Part shown: one piece after another, positions 1-10,984 of the stretch
Layout: each line of letters begins with the position of its first letter
How positions within the stretch are numbered: position 1 is the stretch's first letter
Source of the DNA: Chlamydoabsidia padenii
Taxonomy: Eukaryota; Mucoromycota; Mucoromycetes; Mucorales; Cunninghamellaceae
Direction: 5' to 3'
DNA length: 64,000 bases
Assembly (NCBI GenBank): GCA_025330725.1
Contig: JAIWND010000051.1
Coordinates: 1 to 64,000 of the forward strand
Program-made: the position numbers and the translations under genes
Notes under the pieces: generated by a model
Told to the model about the DNA's origin: nothing
Seen by the model: only the letters and a program-made list of their open reading frames with translations
Database searches by the model: none

Positions 1-208
1 TACATACATACCTTGAATGCCAATAAAGTATCGTAATGTTGTTTTAATTGATTCATCACTCCCGACACAATATCGCTTGCCTCTTGATCCAAAATTGACC
101 CGGCTTGACACATATACTTGGCTACCGAATCATATCCTTGGGTCACCATATGGCTACATGCTTGACAATTAGGCATAAAGCAATGTTTTTCAACTGAGCC
201 TACGTCGC

Positions 209-239
<31 letters not shown>

Positions 240-2237
240 TATCAGAAAAGTGTGAGTATTCCTACCATGTGCATTTACCATTTCAATACTTACTTTAAGG
301 TAGAGCTGTAGTGTTCTAATTCCGATTTCTGTGATTGTCCCAGATGCGCCAAGGCTTCCATTCCAGAGTACAAAGACATGTAGCATTCCAATCGATGATC
401 CAATGTCTTTTCCATTTTTTCCAGTCGGTCATCCAAATCACGGGGAATACAAGCAGAGATATCATCAGGGACAAGATCGGTATTGACCCTTACGAATTCT
501 TCATCCAAACTAGGAGGATTGGCTCGACGCCAGGCCAGGAATTCCTATGTGAGAGAGTGAGAGAAAATAGGTGTATTAGTGTGATCAAGTATCAAACACC
601 TTTTAATACTTACAGAGGGTTCTGTCATGAATGAGATGAAGACTGTGTCGTTTTTGAGGACAGGGTGCCGAGCAATACCATGGATGAATCGTGATAATCC
701 TTGCCGTCTTGATTCTAAAAATAAGTCATTACCTAATGATAAAAATCAAAAAAAATAAAACAGGTGAATTAGTAAGTAGTGAGGAAGAGACGGTTTATTG
801 GTTATGTCTTACGTCCACTGATCTTTTTGGGTGGTATGTTGGGCACTAGTCGACATGGATACCTTTTCAATAATACTTCCCAAAGCCAATAAAAGTCACT
901 ATAGCGCCGTGCCACCAAGCTTGTTTGAGTTGGGCTTTCCACAATGTAGTTGATGTGCTTGAAAAGGAATCCTTCTTTTTCAGGGGCCACCGTCACCTTG
1001 ATGCTGTCTATATCAGTAATCCAGTTATCTGTATTCATTCTAGTCGTTGTCGTTGTCGTTGTTGTTGTTTTCGGTTCCGATGAAGGTATTCTTTGTGCTG
1101 TTTCCTTTATCCCTTCTGATGATCTGTTACTGTTCGAGTTGAGAGTAGCATGTTGTGCCGAGGATCCGTTTGATTGATTGATCGGATTGCTATTTATGGA
1201 TAAAGTCGTTGTCGTTGTCGTTGTTGTTCGCCAAGGATCGTCGATGACAGCAGTATGATTGATCTTTGTGGATTCCCTTGTTACCAATAGTGAGGACTTG
1301 CTTTTTGGTATGTTCAATGAGTCAAGATCAGGGAAGATAGGAATAGGTAAATCTAATATACCAAAAAGTAGATAAAAGGTGAGTGTGGAGTGTATTTTGG
1401 AAAAGATGTCGAAAGGAAATCCATACCATGTTTATGCCGATAAACGTTCACCAAAGAGAGTTCTATCAAAAAAAAAGGGAGAGAAGAGAAAAGGATATGT
1501 TAGTATGAAAGTATACACTTTATTATATTTAATACAACTTACCCATGTTCTTTTGTGCAAAGGCAACCAGAGCAAGAGCAGTATTGAATTCGTTACGTGT
1601 GACATAGGAAGCATTGGGAGGCGCTACCAAAGTAATGATCTGGATAAAGTAGGAATAGTTTAAATAAATAAAAATAGTCATGATTGGAGAGTGTTCATAT
1701 TACTTTTTCCTGTAAACGGGATGATAATCCTGCAAGATGGAGGACTTTTACCAAAGATCCAAGACCAATTCTATCACCCATGGGATTCGCCCGGATATAA
1801 GCAGTGTCAAATATTTCAGGCAAATACACACCCACTAGAGGAAAAACATAAAACAAAAGTTGGTTATATCATATATTTTACTTTCTTGATATCCCAAGAC
1901 ATTACTTACCCAAAACACTAGCAGCAGTGACACCTTCTGTAAGAGTATCTTCATCCACAGCAGCAGTAATAGTTCTTATAGGTTCAGAAGCACTATTGAT
2001 GGTGGTTAATTGTCGCCTAAAGTCAGTGACAGGATCAAAAGCTGCTACGCTTCCCCAAGGATCTTCTTCGTCTAAAGCAAAGTTGGAGTTATAAAGTTGT
2101 GAGGAATATGGCCTATTTGTTAAACCAGTGTTGCTGTTGCTATTGCTGTTAAAACTGTCACCATTCATAAGGTAGTTTGACGATGAGGTTGTATCAAAGA
2201 ATCCACTGGAAGTTAAGGCATTGTCTTCGTTTATCAT
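1..2237 (-). CDS. MVP1: Sorting nexin Mvp1 (PX-BAR), 3' end outside window
   Basis: Endosomal sorting nexin of the Mvp1/SNX8 type, which binds phosphoinositides and retrieves cargo from endosomes to the Golgi. Eight exons are visible: 2237-1910, 1834-1704, 1639-1543, 1462-1427, 1352-813, 714-614, 544-294 and 207-12, with a GTATGT donor at 11, so about 560 codons are present. A low-complexity N-terminus is followed by an EH-like segment in exons 2-3, a Thr-rich linker in exon 5, a PX domain from roughly residue 310 (signature [18 protein letters not shown], then PPKK) and the start of the BAR helices in exons 7-8. The start is the first ATG in frame. The Mvp1-style motif LVPNIPPKK makes the family assignment firm. 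The remaining BAR region lies beyond the left edge. A CGGGATTT element lies 359 bases upstream. Confidence 0.9.
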
Positions 2238-2362
2238 TCCTGTATGTATGATATAAAGGCCTATATATCAAATGTAGTATAATGTAAAAGGACAATGTGA
2301 GATGGAAGTATAGTAAAGATTAAAAAGTGAAAGTGAAAGAAAAGAAAGGAAAAGGACAGAAG

Positions 2363-2364
<2 letters not shown>

Positions 2365-2416
<52 letters not shown>
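2365..2416. repeat. Poly(A) tract, about 52 bases
   Basis: This uninterrupted run of A lies in the 5' flank of MVP1. It is one of about nine homopolymer tracts of 27-52 bases in the window, all in introns or spacers. Exact length may be affected by sequencing. Confidence 0.8.
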
Positions 2417-2418
<2 letters not shown>

Positions 2419-2595
2419 AAAAGAGGGTGCGGACATTTAAATTTGATTAGGCACAGACAAAAAAGAATGCTTTACTTTGAAGTTCGACAATGCTATCTAG
2501 CACAAATACAGTCGTTTATTGACATGTGTTATCTGACAGGACCTACAGCATTCATCAGCCCAAATCATTTCCCCAGCCCACTATATCGGAATATC

Positions 2596-2603
2596 AAATC
2601 CCG
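2596..2603 (-). promoter_or_regulatory. CGGGATTT element upstream of MVP1
   Basis: AAATCCCG on the plus strand, 359 bases upstream of the MVP1 start and reading in the direction of the gene. It sits between the THR1 3' end and MVP1. The extended form is TATCGGGATTTGATA. Confidence 0.5.
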
Positions 2604-2724
2604 ATAGACACCAAGTTTAGTAAGAGCATTGACAAATAGGATCAAACAAGATCGCACAAACAAACGTTTTATTGACCTTTTTTCCATAATATTCAAGTAA
2701 CAAATAAACTAAACTATATAATAT

Positions 2725-3911
2725 CTATAATTCTACGCAGGTAGATCCATCCTCCACCACATCCAATACCTTGTAAAAGCTTTCCTTGATTCCATGTTCC
2801 TTAAAGACAGCTTGAGCGGCAGTTGCGATTGTATCAAAGTTCTTGGTAGCCAAAGCCAAAATGGTTGGTCCAGCACCAGATAAGCAAATACCCAATAGAC
2901 CATCGTACTTTTCAGGGGTGATCGAAGACAATACTTCTGGTAATCCAGGGATCTATCAAGGTAGAAAAAGTCGAGGAGTCAGATTACAGATCATACCAAC
3001 TTTATTGTTTTGTTTCTTACCAAAGTCTTGCGATAAGGTTGATGAATCTTATCTTGCATGGCATTATAAATGAGATCAGCATCAGGAGGACTTTGGCCAA
3101 GAGCAGTAGTCAAAACAGCTAAACGTTGGAAATTGAAGATCTATAAACAAAGAAAAAGTTGAGACAAGATATAGAGTATGTTATTGTTATTGTTGTTAAT
3201 TACCACATCTTGTCGTTGATAAGAGGTAGGCAAGACCGCACGAGCTTCAGCTGTAGCCACCTTGAATTGAGGTACAATAGCAATACACTTGATATCCTTA
3301 TTCCAACCCAAACGAAGATAATGACCAATACCAAGAGGAGGTTGAGGAGATACCTTGGAAGGAGTGACTTCAAGTAGACTTTCGGATTCCGGGATACCTT
3401 CCATATCTTCCGGTGACAATTCCCGCAAGTACGATGCGACAAATCCACCCATCAGAGCCGCCGCCACATTATCCGGGTGTCGTTCAATCATCAAGCAGTA
3501 ATCCAATAGTCGAGACCGACAGAGTTGTAATTGTCCCAAGGCATCACCCAATAGAATCCCTGCCACCACTGCTGCACCGGATGAGCCTAAACCACGACCA
3601 AGAGGAATAGGGTTGGTGACATGAATGTTGAGAGGTCGAGGTAAGTGTTGAATACCATTGGCGGAAAGAACGTAAAGAGCTGCTTTGGTGATCAAGTTGT
3701 GTTCTGGGCTAAGTGGAACATCCTGGGCTCCTTCCCCCGAGTAGGTCATTTCAAAATCTTGTCCGTTGCTGTTGATGCTATTGTCGTCACCACCCACTTT
3801 GACATCCAACGTTAGGTATAAAGAGAGTGAGATACCAAGGACGTCGAATCCAGGTCCAATGTTGGCTGTTGAGCAAGGTGCTGATATCCGGAATTGTCGA
3901 ACCATGGTCAA
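2725..3911 (-). CDS. THR1: Homoserine kinase
   Basis: GHMP-family kinase that phosphorylates homoserine to O-phosphohomoserine in threonine synthesis in the cytosol. Three exons: 3911-3204, 3140-3021 and 2952-2725, giving 351 residues, the usual family length. Near the N-terminus the motif PCSTANIGPGFDVLG is the homoserine kinase signature. PIPLGRGLGSSGAAVVAG is the glycine-rich ATP loop. The C-terminal GLLGICLSGAGPTILA is the third GHMP motif. Both introns have GTAAG/GTAAT donors and keep phase 0. The start is the ATG of MTMVRQF; no other in-frame ATG lies nearby. The gene is followed by MVP1 on the same strand. Identification is strong. Confidence 0.95.
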
Positions 3912-4205
3912 ATTATATAGAAGATAGAAGAAGAGAAGGTAAAAAAAAAAAAAAAACTGATCCCCGATACTTTTTATTTTTTTGACAGTGGGTTAGTCAC
4001 GAGGTCACTGATTGGTCAAAAAAAAAAGGTCGGAGATCTTACCGTTATACATACAACTAGAAAATAAAGAATATATGCAAACTTTATTTAGTAAAAAAAG
4101 GTATATTATATGATGTGGTAAAAAGGGGAATAAACTATAGTAAAGAGTCAGAGATATCCAGTCATAAGGGTATCAGATGTTGTTGTTGATGATGATAAGA
4201 TATGA

Positions 4206-4619
4206 TTACAAGGGAAGCGTATCATAGAGTGTCGACCAAAAGTAGACACCATATACACCTTGTTCGTCATCTAATTTATCACCAGTGTTGTTGATATGAG
4301 TCAAATCGTCCTTTACTATGCCGCTGTCCCTACATTCATCATCATAAATTGTGGATGCCGAGTCAGTAGTCGTATTGTCATCAGAAAGATCGCTTTTATC
4401 CGCCCAATCGAGTATCCTGATTTCATCCAATGGTCGTTCTAAAATAGGGTGTTTCTTATTGTCACAGTCATAATAGTAGAGTGGTGTGTCCATACAAGAT
4501 AAAGCCAAATGATCCATAAGTATTTCAAAAAACATGGTCCAGTCGTGAGGTGGTCTAGGAAGGACTATATGATAAGCTTGATCATCGGATATTACAGTAA
4601 AGTTAATTATTGAAGACAT
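4206..4619 (-). CDS. Uncharacterised small acidic protein, possibly PB1-like
   Basis: Open frame of 137 codons beginning with the ATG of MSSIINF and ending in TAA. I do not recognise the family with certainty. The first 80 residues have beta-rich spacing and the segment PLYYYDCDNKKHPI, which loosely recalls the OPCA part of PB1 domains (basic/aromatic strand, then an acidic turn). The second half is acidic and Ser/Thr-rich, with clusters such as DLSDDN. An acceptor-like T9AG lies directly upstream of the ATG, so the transcript may carry a 5' UTR intron or an extra first exon that I could not place. A TTG-started extension upstream is not credible. Treat as hypothetical. Confidence 0.5.
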   Translation of the reverse strand: MSSIINFTVISDDQAYHIVLPRPPHDWTMFFEILMDHLALSCMDTPLYYYDCDNKKHPILERPLDEIRILDWADKSDLSDDNTTTDSASTIYDDECRDSGIVKDDLTHINNTGDKLDDEQGVYGVYFWSTLYDTLPL

Positions 4620-5154
4620 GGGTTCTAAAAAAAAAGGCAAAGTAAAGGTGGGTGAGTGGTTGCTTTATATAATGTATATTTGTTTACCGTTCGTCCCCGG
4701 TATCCTACTCAGCAAAGCGCTTTATGCCGAAATCCCCGCATCCGTAAAGCCGCACCCCGTGCTGTTAGTGACACCAGTAAACTTGAATATACATACAGAC
4801 TTGTGTTTTTTTGCATATCGAATTGTATCAATATGGCACAGTAATGTAAAGGGTTGCAAAGGCGACCTAGAATACATATAAAAATAAACAAGTGAGCTTT
4901 TTCATTCTTTAGTCCTCTTTCCAAACGGTGAGCCTTTTATATTAATACTTACCATAGGTATACAAGTGCTTTTTGAGGAATTGGCTGGATTGATGGTGGG
5001 TAAAGCAAAAAGAAAGTGGAAACAAAAGAAAGTCGAAGAGGAATCTTTTGGGCGGCTCCGGCGGGATTTGAAAATTCCACACTTTAATTTTTTTTTTTTT
5101 TTTTGGCATGGATTTCCATTTCACTTGCTCTTCTTTCTATCACTGTCAAACAAA
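4620..5154. other. Divergent spacer between the small acidic protein gene and the TPR gene
   Basis: No convincing coding exon on either strand. It holds a CGGGATTT element close to the TPR gene, a T-tract at 5090-5104 and splice-like signals on the minus strand (GTAAGT at 4953) that could belong to 5' UTR introns of the upstream minus-strand gene. Confidence 0.5.
5062..5069 (+). promoter_or_regulatory. CGGGATTT element upstream of the TPR gene
   Basis: Exact element followed by GAAAATT, 86 bases before the ATG of the TPR gene and in the same orientation. It is one of the best-placed promoter copies. Confidence 0.55.
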
Positions 5155-6960
5155 ATGGGACGCTTCCAAAACAAAAAAAAGGCTGCTCCTCCATCCAAAA
5201 CAAAGACCAAGAAATCAAAAGAACCAACAACCTTTGAAGAATTCATGGAAGGTAAGAACCTTAATAGTGGTGTTGACTGATCTAACAATACTAATCATCT
5301 CCTTGTTGTGGCTGGGTATATAGATGGGGTTGGCTATGAAGAACAAGGTGAACGATATGCGACTGGTGATAGGGCCCAGCGTAACTATGAACGTGCTCTT
5401 GATATGTATAGCAAAGCTCATGCTCTTAATGATCAAGACGCTGACTGTGTCTACAACTGGTAATAATAAATGATTGATCAAAATAAAAAACAAATACTAA
5501 TCTCTTGTTATTGTTCTTCCTTCTTGATAGGGGCCGTGTTATCTATATTCTTGTTGGCTTCCTTCCAGCACACACCACACCTGAAGATAAATTGGTCAAA
5601 CTGGACGAATCAATCGACAAGTTTCGCCACTCTTTGCGATTAGACTCTGAAAACAAGACAGACGTGGAATTCAACCTTGCTCAAGCTTTACACATGCGCT
5701 CTGAAATCTTACAAGAAGCATCAGAAATTGAAAACGCTTATGGTCAATCTGCTTTAGGTAAGTCACTTTTACTGCTTGTTGATAATGTTGATTATAACTG
5801 ATCCTTTTTTTTTTTTTTTTTTTTTAGCCTTGCAGGAAGCGATCTCCCTCTTTGATACTGTGTATGATTTACAAGAAAAGGAATACTTGCGATATCAAAC
5901 TACAAAGACCACCTCTGAACAACCAACAGACACCTTGACTGATCAACACACCAATGACCACGACCACGATCAATGCAAAGACCACGATCATACTAAGGAA
6001 GGTCCGGAATCACCAGAAACCAAAGACGACTTTACAACGGTGACACAGATGGAAGCAACAACAGCCTACTCATTGATCGAAACACTCTTATCCACAGCCG
6101 ATGCAATGACAACGATGGCTTCAATGATGGCTGTCTATGGGGACTCACAAAAACTCTTTGGCCGAGCACGAGATAAACTGGCGCGGGCGGAAAAATGGTT
6201 GGCGGATACCTCGACGAGTGACAAGGAACATCTCAAGGCAAAAGTGAATCTAATGTTGAAACGTGGGCAAAGCTATTGTGCATTGGCGGATCGGTCCTTC
6301 TTGGCCACAGGCACCGTGGACGCGACCTTGTACGAACAAGCTCTGGCACCTCTGGCCTATGTGACGGATGAATTGGACCCCAAAAACGTGGAAGCTCTGT
6401 GCGATCAAGGCGATGTGCTCTCTCGGTATGGGCAAGCTATTCTCGAACAAGTCACCACTCAAAAGAAACAGACCCTCGACCCCAAGACGGATGGTAAGGA
6501 CGTATGGCAGCTACACAGCAAGGCATCGGAATCTTTCCAAAAGGCTCTCAAATTGGAACCCAAGAATCTACATATCTTGAACAAGGCTGGTGATATCAGT
6601 ATGGCTCGTGCTCAATTACCGCTTCCTGTGGCCGAACGCAATCAAGTCCAATTGTTGAAGAATGCTCAATTTTACTACAAGCAGGCGGTGGAAGCGGATG
6701 GACAGGTCTTGACAAGTGGGTGGGTCGGTTGGGCATATGCAACATGGGCTCTCGAGGCTTGGTGTGATGTGGACGGTAAAGAAGCAGACGCACACAAGAT
6801 CATCACTAGTTGGATCAAACGGGGAGGTAATGAAGATATATTCCAACGATTGGCGGATGACAATGATACCATGGATGGCGGTTATGTGGAATGGGTTGGT
6901 GTTACCTTTTTTGATGCAGAACCAGACGACCACAACGACGAAGATAGCGATAGCGATTAA
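5155..6960 (+). CDS. Tetratricopeptide-repeat protein
   Basis: Four exons, 5155-5251, 5324-5459, 5531-5757 and 5828-6960, encode 530 residues. The N-terminus is Lys-rich (KKKAAPPSKTKTKKSK), suggesting nuclear or RNA-associated location. Helical repeats of TPR type follow, for example RNYERALDMYSKAHALN, QALHMRSEILQEAS and SKASESFQKALKLEPKNL. Between repeats lies a His/Asp-rich insert (DHDHDQCKDHDH) at about residue 185. The C-terminus is acidic (DDHNDEDSDSD). The family is not certain. Fungal Ett1/Nro1 proteins share the general layout (basic N-terminus, TPR-like helices), but I see no diagnostic motif. TPR content is clear, function unknown. The poly(T) tract before exon 4 serves as its polypyrimidine tract. 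Confidence 0.8.
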
Positions 6961-7133
6961 TATAGTATCAAATAGAATTAGATGTAATCCTTTTTTTTTT
7001 TTTTATTGCTTATATGTCTCTTATAATAAACCAAAACTATAATTCAAATCAAGAATGGACATGTTGGTAGGGAGGGGTATTATGGAAACTTGTAGTAAGG
7101 TTTTTGATCTTTATTTATATAGATGATATCAGC

Positions 7134-7904
7134 TCAATTGACCAATGAGAAGAGCTGGAAATAGGACGATTCCTTTGTCAATAACCCACCGAGGGCACAA
7201 TACAAAGCAATCAAAGATGTGATAATACCAAACACACCAGCAGCAATCAATGTCGACTCGCTGTCATTGAATTTTGATACGGTCAAGAGTACAAAATCGA
7301 TGAAAAGAAAAAGAACATGCTGGCCAGATAGATAGAGGATCGATGGGAAGCAATCAAAAACACTCCTGTCAGAATAGTCTAGGTAAGGAGGTAAATACCA
7401 AGTGATTGGTTCAACGTGGTTGAATCCGATCCAAAACTATCGAGAATACCAAAACTAGGCAAGTAGATCGCGGCATAAGAAAGCCAGAATCCCCCATAAC
7501 TTGAAAATACCGTTGCACTAAAAGTATTACCAGCCTTTTTTTTTTTTTTTTTTTTGATCATGATGAGTGCTAACCTTTGAATAAATAGAATAAACTTACT
7601 TTGAATTCCCACATGCCTGCCAATAGCTTTGAGAGGGAAGGTGATTAGACTAGATGCGGGATTTGAATATATGTTTTTTCGGGGTTACCTGAATTATGCC
7701 GCCGTAAAAAAATGAAACGCCGACAATCATATTACTTGGTTCAGTGGCAGATACATGATGAAGTGACAAGAGAAAGATAGTGACGGCAGTAGAACTCAAG
7801 CCCAATGGACCTGGATTTGCAATAGGGGTGTCAGCCACGATAGGTACTTGATACTTGGTTTCGATATCTTCTTCTCTTTAATGATCTTGATTGAAAGTTG
7901 GCAT
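7134..7904 (-). pseudogene. Broken acetate/ammonium transporter family gene (GPR1/FUN34/YaaH)
   Basis: Reads as a GPR1/FUN34/YaaH (AceTr) membrane transporter, with the signature NPGPLGLSSTAVT at the N-terminus, then LLAGMWEFK, GNTFSATVFSSYGGFW and further hydrophobic segments ending at TGA 7134. Three lesions break it. TAA at 7878-7880 comes eight codons after the only suitable ATG (7904). TAG at 7379-7381 replaces the codon that is tryptophan in the family, after GIYLLT. A frameshift at about 7318-7345 joins ASHRSSIYLA to HVLFLFIDFVLLTVSKF. Two introns are still recognisable: intron 1 from 7688, and intron 2 between AAA (Lys) and GCTGGTAAT, whose acceptor follows about 18 A instead of pyrimidines. 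It cannot make a full transporter. An intact paralogue probably exists elsewhere. Confidence 0.85.
7657..7664 (+). promoter_or_regulatory. CGGGATTT element inside pseudogene intron
   Basis: Exact copy followed by GAATAT. It sits in the first intron of the broken transporter gene, antisense to it, away from any recognised start codon. Confidence 0.3.
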
Positions 7905-8003
7905 ACTGGTTCAATAAATAAGAAAGATGATCTGGGGAAAGGTACCACTTTTTATACAAAAGTAGTCTTGATTTCTGTAAACATGTTGTGATCAAGTAGA
8001 TGC

Positions 8004-8036
<33 letters not shown>

Positions 8037-8519
8037 CATAAATAGCATCCCGTTACTACTTTATCTGTGGGGTATGCAGGCGTGCATTGATCACAATTCA
8101 GTGAAAACGTCATTTCCAGAAACAAACTATATAGAACAAGAAAAAAGGACATATAAGAAGCCCTACAACAGAATGAGAGACATAATACCATTTCGTTTTG
8201 TTGTCAATGTATGGACACTATTTTTGGCTCAACGTGTTCATGTGTGTGCAACGTGACAACATAGTCCTCACGATGGGAAAATTTTCGGCTTATGTACAGA
8301 TTCTGCCAACCGTTAATTCATCTTCGTATGAACGATTATTTGACGTATATACATTGAATGATGTGTACACGTGCAATCGTCCAATATCCATTTGTTTGCC
8401 CCCATTCCACCATTTAGTCAGTAATAATAGTTAATGTACGTTTTATTAATATATAATCATTCTATACTATTACTATTTATTGCTAGCACTACAACGGACA
8501 TATCTGTCATATTACCAAT
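7905..8519. other. Spacer without recognised gene
   Basis: Contains a T/A-rich stretch with a 27-base A run near 8003 and no open frame with protein-like composition. I see nothing else in it. Confidence 0.5.
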
Positions 8520-9000
8520 TTAGCGCCTGCACCTAGGAGTAGGGGTGCTACTCTCTGGTCGGGCACGCTTGCCCTATTAAAATAAAGTAGATAGTACGTT
8601 CTTTAACTAAACAGTAATATATTCAAGTGTCTTTGTTTTAGTATTACCAGTATTGCCCAGCCAGAAGGAGATTGATTCTATCAAAAGGAAAGCGATATTA
8701 GTTTATTAATAGAATGCTATAAAAGTGTTAGTTGTAGGCTTACCGTAACTTCGCCACTTTCGTCCCCAGTCCTTTAGTACACCTCATCAAAGTTGTAAAA
8801 TAAATAAAAACAACGCAATAATTACAATCTGTATATTCAGTAATGTTATACTTACTAACGGCATAAGTTGTTGCTAAGTTTGAGTTGATGTAATGGTTCA
8901 GCAATCTGTTGAAATTGCTCGAGTGTTAACTAGTCGATCAGTTGCTGTTGTTGTTGAGAGCCTGTCAATTGTTGATTAAAAGTAGAAGAGGAGGAACGAA
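8519..9000 (-). pseudogene. Decayed coding remnant, family unknown
   Basis: Read on the minus strand, several stretches look like exons with typical introns between them. The first, about 8995-8860, gives a Gln-rich protein-like frame (TLEQFQQIAEPLHQLKLS) broken by TAG and ending at a GTAAGT donor. The next, about 8800-8745, gives FDEVY, a TAA, then RTGDESGEVT and a GTAAGC donor, but no AG acceptor precedes it. A third (ESISFWLGNT) and a fourth piece near 8520-8575 follow after TAG acceptors. The combination of intact donors, a lost acceptor and in-frame stops suggests a dead gene. I cannot name the family. It lies next to the transporter pseudogene. Confidence 0.4.
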
Positions 9001-9373
9001 AAAAAGCCGATTGCACTTTTATAAAAAAAATGATTTTTTTTTTTTTCACACGCTCTTACGGGACATTCACTGTAAAAACACGGAATTTGCTCCGTTCCTA
9101 CGGTTTATACGGTGAATTCTCCGCACCTCCGCCGAAGAATTTCCCATCATGCGTCCTGTTAACCGGTTAGTTCGCTGTCAACCAAATCCCGACGGAATAT
9201 GATATGATCATAAGATAAGAGATTGAAGATGTTTATTATTATTATTATTTTTCTAAAAAAAAAGAGGGAATGATGTTTATATCTACAAGAGTAAAGTTGA
9301 ATAAATAAATAATAGCAAAGAAGTGGGAAGGGTAATCTATACAAAAGAGACAAACAATTAAACTATATACCAG

Positions 9374-10157
9374 TTAAAAGCACAGTCCACCACGGAACTC
9401 CAGACATTCCAGACCCATTTCCCAAGTATCCACATGTAGTAAAGCCCATTTGTTTTCTTCGTTCAAGAATGTTATTTCTTTCCGTTCGATTTCACCCATA
9501 TTGACTCCAGTGTTGTTGGTATGTTGATCTTTTCGTCCTTCCCAAATGTTTTGGTGATGTTGATGACACGCGAATGATTGGCCACTGTAAACAACTGGTA
9601 TGTCAAACGTCCAAGTAGCAGTACAAATAAATTCAATATCCATCCTATTGTTTCAAGAGAGAAGAAGAGAATGAATGAATCTTGATTCCCCCCCCCTTTT
9701 TTTTTTTTTTTTCATTCCTTCTTACCATGCGATTCCACCAGTTTCACGATATCCTCTTGGTATCTTCCAAGTATCACGATGTGCCATTGTAAAGTCACCT
9801 GCTTGATCTGCTACTGTTAAAATGAATCCCGATGAGCCATGGTCATTGTTGACAGTGATTGGATCTGGTAGTTTGTAATGACCCCAGTCTTGATCTGCGA
9901 GGCGACAAGCATTGTATAGAGTTTCATCATCAGGGAAGGCGGGTAAATCAACAATAGAGGGCGGGAAGTTTTCGTGACTAAGAAAGAGAGAGAGAGAGAG
10001 AGAGGGTTAGATCAGTTTCAAAATGGTCCTTTTTTCCTTTACTTACATGTTGTGTTGAGCTTGATATTGGAGGTATATTACATTCTTCTTAAACACCTTT
10101 GACATGATAGCATTGTGGAAGTTATGAGACCAGATATCATCTAAAGATGAAAAGAAT

Positions 10158-10199
<42 letters not shown>

Positions 10200-10984
10200 A
10201 ATGAGTAAATTAATTACAACCATGATCTTTTTACCTTGATTTGTACAAACAATGAATTCACCACGAGCATATCGAATGCCAACGTTTTTCCCTTCGAATT
10301 CATGTAGAGGAGAGTTGCCGCGGTTTGGTAAGAATTCATGGATTTTCTTGGGTACAGTGATAATACGATAGGTCAAATATTCAGATTGCCTGAATCTCTT
10401 ATTCATTGATAAAAAGAAGATATATGTTAGTAAACAGATTTATGTATAAAGTCATCTTTTATATGTAACTTACAAAAGCATCAACCACCCTTCGTTTATT
10501 TTCAGGTGGGTTCCATTCCACAATGAGCAATTCAATCTTTTCTTTGGTATGTTCCGCAAGTAAAAAGGCACTATCAATAAAGTTTTGGAACCGATGGTGT
10601 TGATTACTATAGACAGACAGTTTATGGGTTAGTGATACTTTTCGATAACTTGACCCCAAAAAACACTTACCCTGCATAATCGTCCATACGAGTAACAATT
10701 ACAATAGAGAGATAGTACGAGGGTTTTGTTCCAGGTTCCAAGCATCGTTCCCACTGGTCTTTGGTTGGTTTAATAGAGTCTCTGGTGGCGGTGTTCTTGA
10801 GGCACGTAGGTTGCTGTATTAATGAGTTGTTGTTACTGTTGACCGAATCATTGTTGTAGATTGTTGTATTCGTATAAACGTAGGGACGGCTGGTGGCAAT
10901 AAAGTATATAATTAAAAGAGAAACTCCAACGGTTACCATGCCCAGTGACATGATGGCTTTATGTGAGAGCCCAAGCTTCATCAT
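9374..10984 (-). CDS. Type II membrane glycosyltransferase-like protein
   Basis: Six exons, 10984-10671, 10606-10474, 10397-10235, 10140-10047, 9977-9726 and 9644-9374, encode 408 residues. A single membrane anchor lies at about residues 8-31 (AIMSLGMVTVGVSLLIIYFIA), followed by a Ser/Asn-rich stem with N-glycosylation sequons, which is the layout of a Golgi type II enzyme. The luminal part has a GT-A style beginning (YYLSIVIVTRMDD), the segment YARGEFIVCTNQDDIW with a DxD-like acidic pair for nucleotide-sugar and metal, and a Gly-rich HGSSGF. Substrate and exact family are unknown; a GT2-like fold is my inference. The start has two consecutive ATG codons. Summed exon length is in frame. Confidence 0.75.
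10161..10198. repeat. Poly(A) tract in an intron (poly(T) on the sense strand)
   Basis: 38 A on the plus strand, lying inside intron 3 of the glycosyltransferase gene, so the transcript carries a U-tract not far from the acceptor. Confidence 0.75.

Noticed and set aside
2365..2416. Long A tracts (also 10161, 25392, 45608) as tails of retroposed copies
   Set aside because: No adjacent reverse-transcriptase-type frame, processed gene copy or flanking direct repeat is visible, and several lie inside introns.
4619..4640. Extending the small acidic protein upstream to a TTG
   Set aside because: Non-ATG start within an acceptor-like T9AG; the ATG at 4619 is the plausible start.
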